Positions 1-12,629 of a stretch of DNA of 64,000 bases are shown here, piece after piece. Source of the DNA: Allodiplogaster sudhausi (taxonomy: Eukaryota; Nematoda; Chromadorea; Rhabditida; Diplogasteridae). The DNA is taken from contig CALZFC010000020.1 of the NCBI GenBank assembly GCA_945643635.1, positions 4,546,501 to 4,610,500 on the forward strand. The letters run 5' to 3'. The notes below the pieces were generated by a model, which saw only the letters and a program-made list of their open reading frames with translations, was not told the DNA's origin and did no database searches. How positions within the stretch are numbered: the first letter of the stretch is position 1; each line of letters starts with the position of its first letter. The position numbers and the translations under genes are program-made.

Positions 1-211
1 ATTACGCGTAACATCGAAGGTGTACGTTACAGTCATCTTCCTGAGAACTAAATCATTAACTAAAGGTTCTGGCTCTCATGAAAATGATAGAATATTCTGC
101 CGCCGGCAAAGAAGAGTACGCGTTGTTTGCAGAGGGAACTTCGCCATAAAAACCATGTGCCAGAGGAATTGAAAGTTTAGCTAGAAAGGAAAGTAGTCAA
201 CTGCCATCGAC

Positions 212-258
<47 letters not shown>

Positions 259-422
259 GAGAGTAGAGAACGCGAGTAGAGTTAGAGTTAGAGAGAGAGA
301 AGGTGAATAGAGTTAGAGAGCGAGACGTGAATAAAGTATGAGAGAGAGAGAAAGAGAGAGTAAGGGAGAAAGAGAGAGAGAAAGAAAGAGAGAGAGAGAT
401 AGAGAGAGAGAAAGATAGAGAG

Positions 423-472
<50 letters not shown>

Positions 473-987
473 CTTAGATTCAGAGGCTGAGGAGGCGACA
501 AAAGACGACAATGGCCAATCGTCTTTCTCCATCTGTCCGTGCCTTACAATGTACTGTGCACTCACTTGTTGTTAGCGAAAGTTCGACAACCACCAGAAAA
601 ACATGTTATTTTTTTTAATAATTTTTTTTAACACATAACACACTCACATATTCCTAGCGGTATGATATTTCTATTACGACTCAAAATCAATCAATATTAG
701 TCTCAAATCATAATTTTGTCTAATCAACAAGATAAGAGATCTACTTCAACGAATCTAATTGCATAGCACATTGGTTGGAACTGACAAGATCGATTACAAA
801 ATCAAAATTGAGTGCCCAATGTAGAGAGAAGGCGTAAGTGAGCACAAGAAAGGGAGAGAGAGAGGAAGAGGTTAACAAAGGGAAGAGAGAAACTTAGTGA
901 ATGTAGGAGGAGAGTTCGGGAAAGAGAAAAGAGAAAGAGAGAGAGAAAGGGAGAGAGAGTGACTATACGAAAGAGATAGACTATAGC

Positions 988-1057
<70 letters not shown>

Positions 1058-1670
1058 ATACGAAAGAGATAGACTATACAGGTATTGTAAGATGGAGAAA
1101 ATTAAAGCAAGAAGGAAAGCATAAAGTCATAGAACTGTGAAATTAATTCTGACAAGTGTGCACTATCTAATTGGCACGATTTCTGGAGATTGTTATCTCT
1201 GATTGTGTTCTTCGACATACACATTTCAAATACACAGAACGATTTGTTGGAGACAATGATTTTCAAGTTATCGCTGAGTAGCACAGATGTGTGGAATAGG
1301 GAACTCAAGTTTGAAATTTAAAAAAATTCATCAGACAACCTTGCAGCTGAGGTTTTCAGAATCGCAAGAAGAATAACATCTATGTATGTATGTTTCATAA
1401 TAATAATCTCTACATCTTTAACACACACGCTAAGACGAGACGGGGAAATAGAAAAAAACAAGGACTGAAGATGGAAAAGATAAGAGTAAGCGGAAGAAAG
1501 AAGAGAGAAAAAACGGAACGTTAATGAACGCAAAGCAGAGTTGACAAGAAGTATTCGCACTGTGATATTCTCTCAATTCCGAAACGATTAGTCAATTTCT
1601 AAACAATCAGCACAAATAAAAAAGAGAAATGTGCGAATCATGATAAATTCGGAAGGAATATCTACGATGG

Positions 1671-1737
<67 letters not shown>

Positions 1738-2094
1738 AGCGAGAACGAATGCGAGACCGGTTGTGACTTAAGAGATGGAATGACATTTACAGGAAACAAT
1801 ATGCTTTAGTTTCATAATTTCTCAAGCCTCAGACTATTTCACTAGTATTAATAAGGAGTCAATAATTTCCTTAACAATATCAATCTGCTCACTGAAAAGC
1901 AGCAAAACACCTAGCTTGAACCAGGAGCTACACGATAATGCTCATTCACAGCTGGGAATTGATAGGTAAGGCACAAAAAGAGAAGGAAATGAAGTTAAAA
2001 GGAAGTGTGAAATGAATTGGGAATAATCGAAGGCCACAAGTGGACACGCACTACAGCGATTTGGAGCAAGGAGAGTGCAAGTGATAAAGAGAGG

Positions 2095-2147
<53 letters not shown>

Positions 2148-2200
2148 GATGGAGAGAATGAGGAATTGGAGAGAGAGGATGAGGAGAGAAAGAAAACGAT
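1..2200. repeat. (GA)n-dominated segment, no firm gene
   Basis: Long GA tracts at about 217-255, 340-470, 965-1055 and 1672-1737, broken by short unique stretches. Minus-strand frames in them are Ser/Leu low-complexity artefacts. A short non-repetitive minus block at about 155-65 (VPSANNAYSSLPAAEYSIIF, then a stop) could be a terminal exon, but nothing joins to it. Confidence 0.6.
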
Positions 2201-2222
2201 GCCGCTTGATAGCTCAAGAAGA

Positions 2223-3377
2223 TCAGTGGTCTCGGAGGAATTGCTCAAGAAGGGGTTTGCGCTCAAAATAAAGAGCGAGTCTGTCCCTGGCGTACTCGGA
2301 GTAGCCAAAGGGGATGGAGCATTCTTCCTTATTCAGAAGGGCCCAGCAGGCCCAGAAGATGTGAGAGATGGCCTGGAAGAGACGAGCCTCTTCTTCGATC
2401 ACAGACACTTCTGAAGAGCCATCCAGAGACATCAGATCAGCTGCCACTGGCGACTCCTTGCTCAGCTCAACGAGAGACTTGTGCTTGCTAGTCTCTTTAA
2501 ATTCATTCTTTCGGTCTCTCTCTCTCTCTCTCTTTCAATCTCGCTCGCTCTCTCTCTCTCTATTCTCTCTCTCCCCCTCACATTCAGAAAGAAGATAACC
2601 TCGACTAGCTCATCCCTGTATGACTGCGCGAAGAGCCGTCGGTGACCGCTGTCCTCCCACCTGTCCTGGTGGATGGTATAGAAGGGGTGCTCAGGGAACG
2701 AGTAGTCCAGGCCGTGCTCGCAGAAGTGATTTCCCAAGTCGAAGCCCCTTCAATTACCAATACATAACTTGATCTCATTCATCTGTGCTCCCAATCAGTA
2801 GACAGCCATCACTGGCTAGCGCGAAAACTGTGGGGCGCACAAAAAGTATTAAAAGTACGCATAATTTTGAGAAGATTAGGGAGTTTCATAACGACAATAA
2901 AACCATAAGTTAATCATTCATCTTCTAACTGCCCACCACACCCTCTCTTACCTGTAGTTATAATCGCAGTATTCAAAGTCAATGAGAGCCATGTCTTCGT
3001 TTTCGGTGTTGTCGGAGACAACTTCGTCATCCTCCTTGTCAACGAGTAAGATGTTGCCTTCCTGAATGACTCACAATCAGAAATGTTGGTCTTCGTAAAA
3101 TTCCTTCTCATTCGTCTACCCCTTCCCTATTTAAGTAAAATACAAATAAATGATGGCATTGGAACCGTTTAAATAATAAATGTATATAAAATAAACCTGT
3201 AAATCATTGTGGGAGAAGACGATGGGAGAGTTGCTGGCATCCAGGAAACGCTGGACAAAGTCAAGCTCCGCCAGGAGATCCGCGCTGCTCACGTGGGCTG
3301 GGAACTAAACGAAGCAGGATGAGTTGAAGATGAAAGGAAGAGAAACAGTGAGAGAGAGAGAGAAACAGTGAGACAGT

Positions 3378-3421
<44 letters not shown>

Positions 3422-4891
3422 CGAAAAGCAGACAAGTTTAAGAGATAACATAATCAGTGGAGATCGCTCAACCGATAGGAAGTAATAATTGAGTGCGGAA
3501 CCTTATCAGACGGGACAGAAGCCTTGCAGCAGGAGATGTCCACGCCAGCCTTGCCAGAGGCAGTCTCGCTCCACTTGGACAGCCAGCCACGAGCACGGAT
3601 CAGGAGTTGAGGATCCTGCAGAGAGGGAAGAGAATGTGCAAGGCTAGGCATGGGAGAGAAATAGTAGAAAAATGAGAAAAGCGAAGAAAGAAAAGTGGAG
3701 CGAAAACATCCTAGATCTGTACATGAAAGAAAAGCAAGAAGGAAAACCTTGCCAATAGGAACGTGAAGAGAGTGAACTCGCGCTAGCATTGGAGCGATCT
3801 TTCGGATCATTCTGAAAACACCAAACCTTTCCATGTTGGTAAAAAAAAACAATTCAGGTAGTACCCGTTAAGAAAAATACGGAAAATATTACAAAAACTA
3901 AATATTGAATATATAATAAATCCTTCAGAACATTGATAATTGATTAAAATAATTGGAATAAAAGAGAAGAACTTCTCATCGCTGATCTCGTCGCAAGCAA
4001 GAGGCCGTGAAGGAATGAACTGCTCGAATCGGCCTCCAGGAAACACCCCTAGCAACTTCGGTCCGAGGCATCTCAAACAAAAGGAAACATTAAATATATA
4101 GCAAAATAAAGTATTAAAAACTACGTGGAACAGAGCACTTTTGTAAAAAGTGAATGGGTATTGCCAGGTGAACAAAACATGCGAATTGGTGTTTATTCAA
4201 AGAGTTGAGCAGCGGGTAACACAAAGAAGTATGATGCAAGATAGATGAAAATAGTTAAAAATAAAACCTTTCAGAGAGAAGAGTGAAGACGACGCTCTCG
4301 GAAAGTAGCTGATCAATGTCAGTTTGGCAATGAATTCGGAGGAGAGCACGGCGGGGTTCGGCAGCGACTGTAGGAGGGAGTGAGGGAGACAACGACACCA
4401 GGAACAACAGATTGGACATCCCTGAAGAAGGTCTCGATTAGGATTCGAAAAGGAAGAAGACATCCAAGTACCCCCAGTCATCTGATGGATCGTGAACTGC
4501 TCGCGAGTGGCAGCCTTCCATGCCCCTCCCAGGTACTGCGCACACAGCATATGGGCACGGGCGACAACCTCGGAGGGGAGGGGAGAGTCAGGTTGGGCAC
4601 GCGAGAATGTTCTCTGGATCAATGCCATTAACGGAGTGTACAATTTACACTCAATTACAGTGAATATGTGCAGATAACGATTAATTTTGAGCACTCCATG
4701 GCTAGCTATGAAAATTAATGAGTACAAAAAGTACATATAGCAGAAGAAATAATATAATGAATGTGCGGATGTCAAACCTTGAGATCACTAGAATCGTCCG
4801 TTCTGTCCTTCCACACGGAAACATCTCCGTCATCTGCCGAGAGAGAAACTTCTGCAGATGCCATCTCAAGAGATTCATTGAAGGCACTCAT
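2223..4891 (-). CDS. choline/ethanolamine kinase, multi-exon
   Basis: Family function: ATP-dependent phosphorylation of choline or ethanolamine, the first cytosolic step of the CDP-choline/CDP-ethanolamine pathway. Seen in order: an acidic first exon from the ATG at 4891 to about 4778; an exon with AQYLGGAW and HQMTGG whose splice completes the family motif GGMSNLLF (4380-4620); an exon with LGVFPGGRFEQFIPSRPL (about 4080-3970); the catalytic HNDLQ-EGNILL split by an intron at about 3198; the metal-binding LIDFEYCDYNYR (about 2955-2990); then FDLGNHFCEHGLDYSFPE (about 2750). The C-terminal exon has SHIFWACWALL and FGYSEYARDRL and stops at 2223. All Brenner-type kinase residues are present and the order is canonical. 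Introns hold (GA)n on the plus strand at 3346-3420 and (CT)n at 2515-2580. Choline versus ethanolamine preference cannot be read from sequence. No frameshift was seen in the recognised exons. Confidence 0.9.
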
Positions 4892-4949
4892 GTAGAAATG
4901 ATCTGGCTACAACAGCAAGCGCGATAATACAACGCCTTGGACGGGCGGC

Positions 4950-5316
4950 AAAAACTGCATCGTTTGGCCCTACTCCCGGTAATCCTCTCTTCCTCACATT
5001 CTCCATGGCAGAACCAGGTTTTATTCACTGCACAGTAATTCACAACATCCTAGTTGCAGCAGAGCGATAAAGTAAACTTGGCGGCAGTTCTCCTTCTCTG
5101 TCACTTCCATCATATTTTCCCATTGAAGCGTTCCCGGCAGATGAAAGTTATAATATGTGTTTGGCGACTGGAACTAATGCAGTCTTGAAAGAGAGAAAAA
5201 CTGAGAAGGAAAACCATGGTCACAACATAGCAATATTTATAACACTGGGAGAAGGACGAAATGGAGAGGTGAGAGAGATGGATGAATAGAGAGAGACAGA
5301 GAGATACGAATGAGAG

Positions 5317-5350
<34 letters not shown>

Positions 5351-5815
5351 GGGAGAGAGAGAGAGAGATTAGATGAGAGAAACACTGAGAAAACAGCGTG
5401 TTTATAAGCTCTACTTCAGTAGAATGTACGCACCGTTGACTTTCAACAATAAAGTACTCGAGAGTGGTGCCAGAATTCATTTTATATATTATCTTGATCG
5501 AACGGTATGAAAGATGATTGAAGGGAATAACTCGTTCCTCTTTTTCACGCTCTCTTTCTCTCTCTCCCTCTCTCTCTCACACTTTTCTGTCTCTCTCTCC
5601 CTCTTTTCTATCTCTTGCTCTCTCTCCCTCCCTGTTTCTATCCCTCGGCAGTAAAATAGGGCCTAATCACGTAAGCGAGTGGAAAATCGTCATGACACAG
5701 CCAATTCGAGACTGTGGAAAAAAAAGCAGAAAAGAAGAAAAATGAGCGAAACTTCGCAGAAAGAGAAGGTTAAACTAGCATCATTGCCCGCAATTTTAGA
5801 GTGGAAAAGGAAGGA

Positions 5816-5869
<54 letters not shown>

Positions 5870-8040
5870 CAAGGAAAAGATAAAGAGATAAGAGGCAGAA
5901 AGAATCCATAGGTTTCCAAAGTCTCAATGGATCTATCGGCTTATCGCAAGCTATCTCTTGACGTCTCAGTGTCAGTGTCTCTATCCCATATCCCTCTATT
6001 TATCTTGTGCAAGAATGAGACGTAGAGCGACTGATCTGTCGACTTCTGCCCTTGCATTCTGATAACAGGTGATGAACAGTCAGCCTATTCAAATTTCCAA
6101 ATGTCTTGAATCGCTGCATAGAATTCATAGTTTAAAAAAAGTGGTTCTGTCAATCTAAATTACTTTATACTTTTAAAGGCAAGTCCACCCGAATAAGCCA
6201 TTAATTGTAAGGGGAATTGAATCTTGTGGTGCAATTCCTACACTAATTGTGAGGATCATCAGGATACCCGAAAATGTTAGGCATAAAGAACAGAGGAAAA
6301 AAGAAAGGCAGACAGCTAATGGAAAGAGGGAAACGAACAGAGAAGAGACATGTATGCGACAGACTTTAGTAGAGAGCGAGGGGAGAGAGAGAAAGAGAGA
6401 GGAGAAAGCCATTGGGAGATAAAGGTGAGAGCAATAGAAATTTATAGAGTGTAGTAAAGAGAGAAGGTGGAATTGAGAGGGATGATAAGAAAACAATTTA
6501 GAATTACGTGAAGGAGAAAGCATGAAAAGCGAAAGTGATGGACAGAGACGACGGAGTGATAGGGAAGGATAGAGAGAAGGAGAAAAGGGAGGGGAGGAAG
6601 CGAATTATGGAGTGTGCAAGTGTGCGAGAACTTTACGAGTAGAGAAGAGAGCGAGAGAGTGAACATCCAGGCTGGCAATGCATGGCGGAGTGGGGTCATA
6701 ATGGAGAAGAGGGACATGCAGAATGTCAACGCCAGACAGCAGTAGCAGAAAGAGAGTAACAGAGCGAGAAAAGAGAGCGAAACAGGCAGAGAGAGAACGA
6801 GGGGGAGAGAGAGGGGGAGAGAGGAGGAATACAAGAGAGAAAAAAGAGGGAGACAGGGAAGAGAAAGGGAGAGATAGAGACGGATAGATAGAGGAGAGAG
6901 GACAGTGAGAGAAAAAAAAATAGACGGTGAAATACGAAATGTGTCAGACGTAGAAAAGTGGAAAGGGATAAGCGGATCGACGTCGCAGGAGATCCTGCCT
7001 CTGCATGAATAATATGTGCTGTATGCTTTAAGCGGAAAGAGGGGGTGGGGAGACGTGAGGAGATTACTAGGAAGCAAGGATAGCAAAGTAAGCTGTAGAG
7101 ATTCATGCCGAGGATTAAAGAGGGAAGTGAAAGAGGAAGGGTGGTTTGCCTGGGAGCGTGGATTGAGCAGCTGTAGCGATGAAAGGTGTCTGCCCCGTAT
7201 CTCCCCTCCAAAACATCTCCTGGTCCAAGCCAGGGAGAACCCCTACACTTCCCCTCCAGCCGCCGTGCCCCCAGTAATCGATAGCTGTTTCATACCATCA
7301 GGCTGCACTGGTTTGCCTTTTAGCGCCAGCTCAGATGCTAATTCATGTATGCACCACACCGATTGTACACATCTTGTAATTACACTTCTCTAAACTTAAA
7401 TAACCTTTTCGCCATAAAACGTCGCATTGCATTTGATAACTTGGTCGAGGAACAAGTGTACTTTTTATCTCTGAGCAACAAAGAAGATGCGATGAACCCA
7501 TAACAGCAAGCGTATTTTGGGTGGAAAGTACCTGCACGGAAGGGGCACGTCTGTCTCTGTTCTGATTAAAGGCAAAAATGGACCCGCTCTCATAGAAAGA
7601 GAAACATGAGCAGAATCCAAGAGCAAAAAAAAGAAGACAGTAACTACCACAGGACGAATGAAATGAATCACAGAAATTGAAGAGGAGACAAGGAGACCGG
7701 TATGCACTCAAATCATTGGAATTAGCGGGCAGGAAACTCACCCAAGCAAACGCATATAAAATATACACAGGGCCTAATCTAGTATGAGTAGCCACGATAA
7801 CCGAGCAAAATTAACAAATGCCGAAAGGAGAGAGAGAGAGAGAGAGAATGGGAGAGAGAGAGAGGCGAGGGAGAAGGAGAAGAAGTGAGAGAGAAAGAGG
7901 GGGAGGGAAAACGGCAGAGAAGAGAGCTGTTAATTGAGCAAGCGAAATTCTGATTTTCACATCACGACTGCAAAATAAACAACAAAGTATAAGGATCAAA
8001 GGTCAAGGTTGTCGTTTCCAAAGACAGTGAAAGGAATGAA
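4950..8040. other. purine-rich region without a firm gene
   Basis: GA tracts at about 5310-5370, 5810-5870, 6360-6410, 6760-6910 and 7825-7870; a CT-rich part at about 5545-5640. A minus-strand block at about 7345-7240 (LALKGKPVQPDGMKQLSITG, then a stop) has normal composition and might be an exon. The long minus-strand frames at 6442-7211 are Ser/Leu-rich translations of (GA)n and are not proposed as genes. Confidence 0.45.
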
Positions 8041-8092
8041 TGGAGAAAATGCATGAGGAAAAGTCGAGAATTATTAGCCTAGATGGGAATAA

Positions 8093-9337
8093 TCAGCCAG
8101 GGATTCGGATGGGGGTGTCATCTTCCCCTTCCACTGAATTCGCGTCGACTGGAGGGATACGCCAGGGCCAAGGAGGAGTCACTCGCCACGAGGGCTCGAA
8201 GGGAGGCTCCCGGGCACAATGATAGCGATGCACTGTCAGCTCGAAGGTCGGTGGAAAGGCAGGTCTGAAGAGAGAGGCAGAGAAAGAAAGAGAGAGAGAG
8301 AGAGAGAGAATGGCAAGAAGACGGACAGCGTGAGTAGCGGATGAACGAATGTAATCAAATTACTCGCTCACTGTTCGCTGGAGTGGCAAAGGCTAAAGAG
8401 AAACCCTTCCCTCTCCAATCTTTCCAAATGCGTGCTCATTTTCATCGAATATAAGCAGCTTATCAAAAAGATACCCAATCGACACAGGGAATAAAAGCCG
8501 CTGATGAGGACCCAGAAGATTAGGGTGGGGAAGATGTTATTGGGCCCAAAAACCAGGGTGGGTTCGCTGTATCTTCCAAAATGTCACTCAAAAACATGAT
8601 GGGGTAGGGTTTTGGGGAGGCCCAAAACAGGGTGGGTCTGTCAAAACGACAGTACCTTTTTTTCCCTGAATCGACATCCCGTTGAAATGATCAATAAACA
8701 AGCTAAATTCTATATGGCGAAGGAGAAACTAACACAACTCCCTTCAGATTGAAGGACTGAGCGACACGAATATTGGAGATGACATCAAAGTAGATGACGT
8801 AGTCTTCTCCGTCCTCCGTCTTCTCTTCTCCCTCGAAGTACTCGCCGAGATGAACCTATAGAAACAGCCTTCAGTTAATCCGATCCATTCTTAATACACA
8901 GCAATCTCACTAATCATCTTAAGGAAATTGATTCGCGCATGTATCTTTGTCTAATTCAAGTAATATGTAAAATTATTTATTAAAAAAGAAGAATGATAAC
9001 CTTTACGCTATCAAAAAGTTTCTCTCCGTAAAGAGCCATTTGCGGATACTCGCAGCACTGCAGGTAGATTCTGAACAGAAATACAGTGAATTAATTAGAT
9101 CTAGCCTATCAATTGTTATCTTTAAAAAATTCCAATCAAGCCTTAATGCGACGAATTCATAAAGTGAACAATAGATATTTTAAATGATAGCCTTAAAAAA
9201 GGTAACAATGAGTGACGAACTTCCCATCGACAGTTCGCTCGATTCCGCCAATCCACGAAGTGTTGCTTGGACACGAAGTACGCAGTGGACGCTCATCGCA
9301 CTCCTACAACCACAGAGCGTGACAACTAGGGAAAGAG

Positions 9338-9387
<50 letters not shown>

Positions 9388-9943
9388 TAGAAAGAGAGAG
9401 AGAGATAAAAGAGTAAGAACAGCACTCTTGGATGAACTGGAAGTACTGCGATACGAGACATCAAAAATTAGCTGCCGTTATGACCAGACTGACCGCGTAC
9501 TTGTGCTCGAAACAGTTTGGTCGAGAGCAAAGAAGATTCACATGGCCATTCTTGTGAGCTTCGAAGCCGAATGCTATGCGGTTATTCCTAGAATTAACGG
9601 ATGTCACGTACTTGGCACTTAAGGAAGGAAAATTTACTTTGAACCATTAAAAAAACTTAAATAATCACCGATATTGAGTAACTGTTCCGATTTTACTCCT
9701 CAGGAATATTCCCTTGCTCAATGGAGCGCTTTCTCCTTATGCTGACTACACGCGAGTTTCAAGAGTTCACCACTCTCCATTGTCTATTAGCTCGAGAAAG
9801 CAAGAATCTCTGCACTGTCACTAATGAAACACAACGAACCCGCACGAGTCCGCCGCAATTTCTCGGAGGAAAGAAGTGCAGATAAGCAGAACAGAAATCG
9901 AAGTGAACCGGCCGAGGAGAACGCGAATCCGGGCCACGACCAT
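8093..9943 (-). CDS. hedgehog-related secreted protein (Wart/quahog-like), no Hint domain
   Basis: Nematode hedgehog-related proteins are secreted cuticle and epidermal factors with a family-specific cysteine domain; some carry a C-terminal autoprocessing Hint domain. Exon 1 starts at the ATG at 9943 and encodes a signal peptide (hydrophobic SISVLLICTSFL) followed by SCG. Later exons read AFGFEAHKNGHVNLLCSRPN then CF (about 9600-9480), ECDERPLRTSCPSNTSWIGG (about 9310-9230), IYLQCCEYPQMALYGEKLF (about 9070-9010), YFDVISNIRVAQSFNLKG (about 8800-8745), and a last exon with PTFELTVHRYHC, a proline-rich tail and a stop at 8093. Cysteine spacing, the NLLCSRPNCF and QCC blocks, and the closing VHRYHC fit this family. 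No Hint domain follows before the stop, so it would be a Wart-type domain alone. The splice phases I tested join in frame. This gene is the main reason for calling the organism a nematode. Exact subfamily (warthog, quahog, hog) is unresolved. Confidence 0.75.
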
Positions 9944-9949
9944 GACCCG

Positions 9950-10903
9950 CTTCCTGGGCTATTCCAGCCAAGAGGAAGGGTTCTCTACCTCAACGACATA
10001 GAGAGAGGGCAAGAGAAGGAATACTGATAAAAAAAAACAAGAAATTAAGAAGAAAAAAACAGTTTGAAAAATATGAGGATGGAAGGCGAAAAAGGCGTAT
10101 GGAATTTTAATCAAGAAGGAATAACTGGAAGTTGCGATAACGAAGGAACGATTTCAACATTATATTTTGATATTGTCTTCAAATCAATCCTCAGGTGCAA
10201 TTCTAAACAACAAACTCTGTTTACGACCTTTCTCACGGCCAAAAGTCGCGAGCAAGTGTAGGGAAGTGAGAGAACACCACAAGGGGAGGGGGAGGCAGCG
10301 GGCGGAAATGTGAAACTATTCTCCCTTCGCATGCAATATGAATGTCCGAGAGAATGAAGAAGGGGAAGGGAGACAGCAAAGTTGGCCAAGGGAAGAAGAA
10401 ACCTTGCTAGCCATGAAAAATGGACCACAACTAGAACAACCAAGAAGGCGACGAATGATTTCGAGCGTTCCCACCCTTTATGCCTTTAACCAAGAGAATA
10501 CCTATTTCTCACCATAAAATATGTTGGTTTCGGCTGCAACGACAAATTGCTATGTTTAACTCAGAGAAGAGTTGCACGAGGGAGTGGCAATAGGAAGAAG
10601 AAATGCATTGCTGAGCAAGGAGAAATTAACTCAGCAGACCAAATAAATGCAGGACGAAACCCACAAATTAACAAGGCGACTTCGGTACATGAGCGGTGTT
10701 TGCTTACAAGAAACACACATGCGACGTGTGAATGCCTTCGATCAAATGAGCACAAGGGGTGGAGGTTAAAGAAAGAAAGGAGGCGAAATAGTAAAAAGGG
10801 AGGGAAAACTAAAATAGGGAGTCAGCTGAATGAACGAGAGAGCGAGAGAGAGAGAGAGAGACAGACAGACAGAGACAGACAGACAGACAGAGAAAGAGAG
10901 AAA

Positions 10904-10948
<45 letters not shown>

Positions 10949-11683
10949 CAAGCGGGAGAAATGCCAGACTAGTCGAGAAAGGCGAACAGAGAAGAGAGAG
11001 TGGAGACTAAGCATCGAGTGTGCATGAATCGGCAACGCATGCACACAGTGACATTGCGTCGAGCCAAGGCCGTTCACTCTCTCTTATTTTCTTTCTCTTT
11101 TCTTCACTACTGTTTTACCTGTTAATGAAAGGAGAGATAGAGGGAGAGGGAGAGAGAAAAAGTGAGAGACGGAGATCCTCTCCGAACGGGATATCATCAT
11201 CGAAATGAGAACAGTAACCGTTTGCAGTGGTCAAACAGAGAACACGAGCAGATTGCGATAAAGTTAACCCCCCAATTCCATGGAGCAGTCTTCACTCATA
11301 ATTATCAGCAGAACATTCCATGCTCAGATCCATTGCAGTGGCTCTCCGATTACATTCACAGCCGATCGATGAGAGCACAAAAACTGGCAGTTCTGTTAGC
11401 GCTCCAAAATTTGAAGCCCGCGAAGCATGCGCTTGCTTCTTTGGTTACAAGAAGGCAAGCATACAAAAATAGAAAAAAAACCCACAAGTAACCGAATAAG
11501 TCAAGCAGTAGCTTCAAACGACATCAAGACACCAACTAGTCATGAAGATAGAAAGGATATAGCATGATCAAGGAAACACAAGTATTTGGGAGAGTTGCAC
11601 ACGGGAGGAGTGTCATGAGAGGTAGAGACTGAGCAGTCGTGTGATAGAGATACGGATAGTCAGAGAGAGAGAGAGAGCGAGCG

Positions 11684-11718
<35 letters not shown>

Positions 11719-12600
11719 AGAAAGAAGAAAGAGAAAGAGAGGGAAAGGAAGATAAAAGGTGAGCGCAGCACAAGGGTTTACTACTTGAACTGCCACTCAA
11801 CGAGAAGGAGTGGCCTGTTTGGCGACTGAATACTGCCTAAATGGCGAAAAGCCAGTTCGAAAGGAAAGGTTGTTCTCTATCAAAACAAAGGTTTGCCGGT
11901 AGATATGAAGAATCAATATAATAACCCGATAGAAGATAAATTGTAAGGATGGAATAGAATAGCCAAAATGTGCTATATCGCAACTCAAATTATTCATCTA
12001 CATATTGTATCATTCAACACCGCCTGCCTCAAAGAACATAACTTAAAGATAACGCAGAAGAAATTAATGAGTCCCATTTCACAATAAAGGAAAGAAGACA
12101 AATCGCCCATGCAACGATGCCTGCCTTTTGAGAATGTTAAACTCGTGTGTTTGGGAGCTATCAGGAAAAACCGAGGGGGCCTCAAGATGTTGTGTAAGCA
12201 GCTGCAGGCGTGGTGACACTCGAGATGAATAAATGGAAGGAATGACAAGGAGACGAGAGAAATAAACAGAAGAAGAGAGAGGCAGCCAGAGACGGAGAGA
12301 GAGAAAGAGAGGGAGAGATAAAGAGATCGGAGAGGCGCGCAGTGAAGGAGTGCGGAAGAAGAAGAGGGGAGGACTGCGATAGCAGACATCAAAAGCTGAG
12401 CCCCCTATTTTATGCTTCTCTTGCCTTCCTCAAACATCATCTCTATTCTCTGTCCCTCGCTCTCTTACTCCCTCTCTGTTACTCACTCACCCCACAATAC
12501 AACTCAGCGCTATTCAGCTCCACTCGTCCTCTCGTACAGTGGAATTAAAATGATCACCAGGAACAACAAGTTACGGAGCATTAATATTTACAATAAATAC
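9950..12600. other. gap with microsatellites, no firm gene
   Basis: Microsatellites: mixed GACA/GA at 10840-10950 and (GA)n at 11660-11715 and 12290-12320. Non-repetitive plus-strand frames near 10550-10800 and 11160-11490 lack splice context or recognisable domains. I see nothing firm here. Confidence 0.45.
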
Positions 12601-12629
12601 TATTTCTACTACCCTGTAGACTTCACTGG

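Noticed and set aside
197..565. Long minus-strand Ser/Leu-rich open frames across (GA)n tracts here and at many other places
   Set aside because: They are translations of dinucleotide repeats (SLSLSL or ERERER), have no domain or splice context, and occur on both strands of every microsatellite.
6442..7211. Minus-strand frames of 161 and 214 codons that look like hydrophobic proteins
   Set aside because: Composition is explained by the purine-rich strand giving Ser, Leu, Phe and Pro; two overlapping frames look equally good, which argues against coding.
10820..10950. Regularly spaced GACA/GA units resembling a repeat array
   Set aside because: Simple microsatellite without unique spacers; not a CRISPR array, and the window is eukaryotic.
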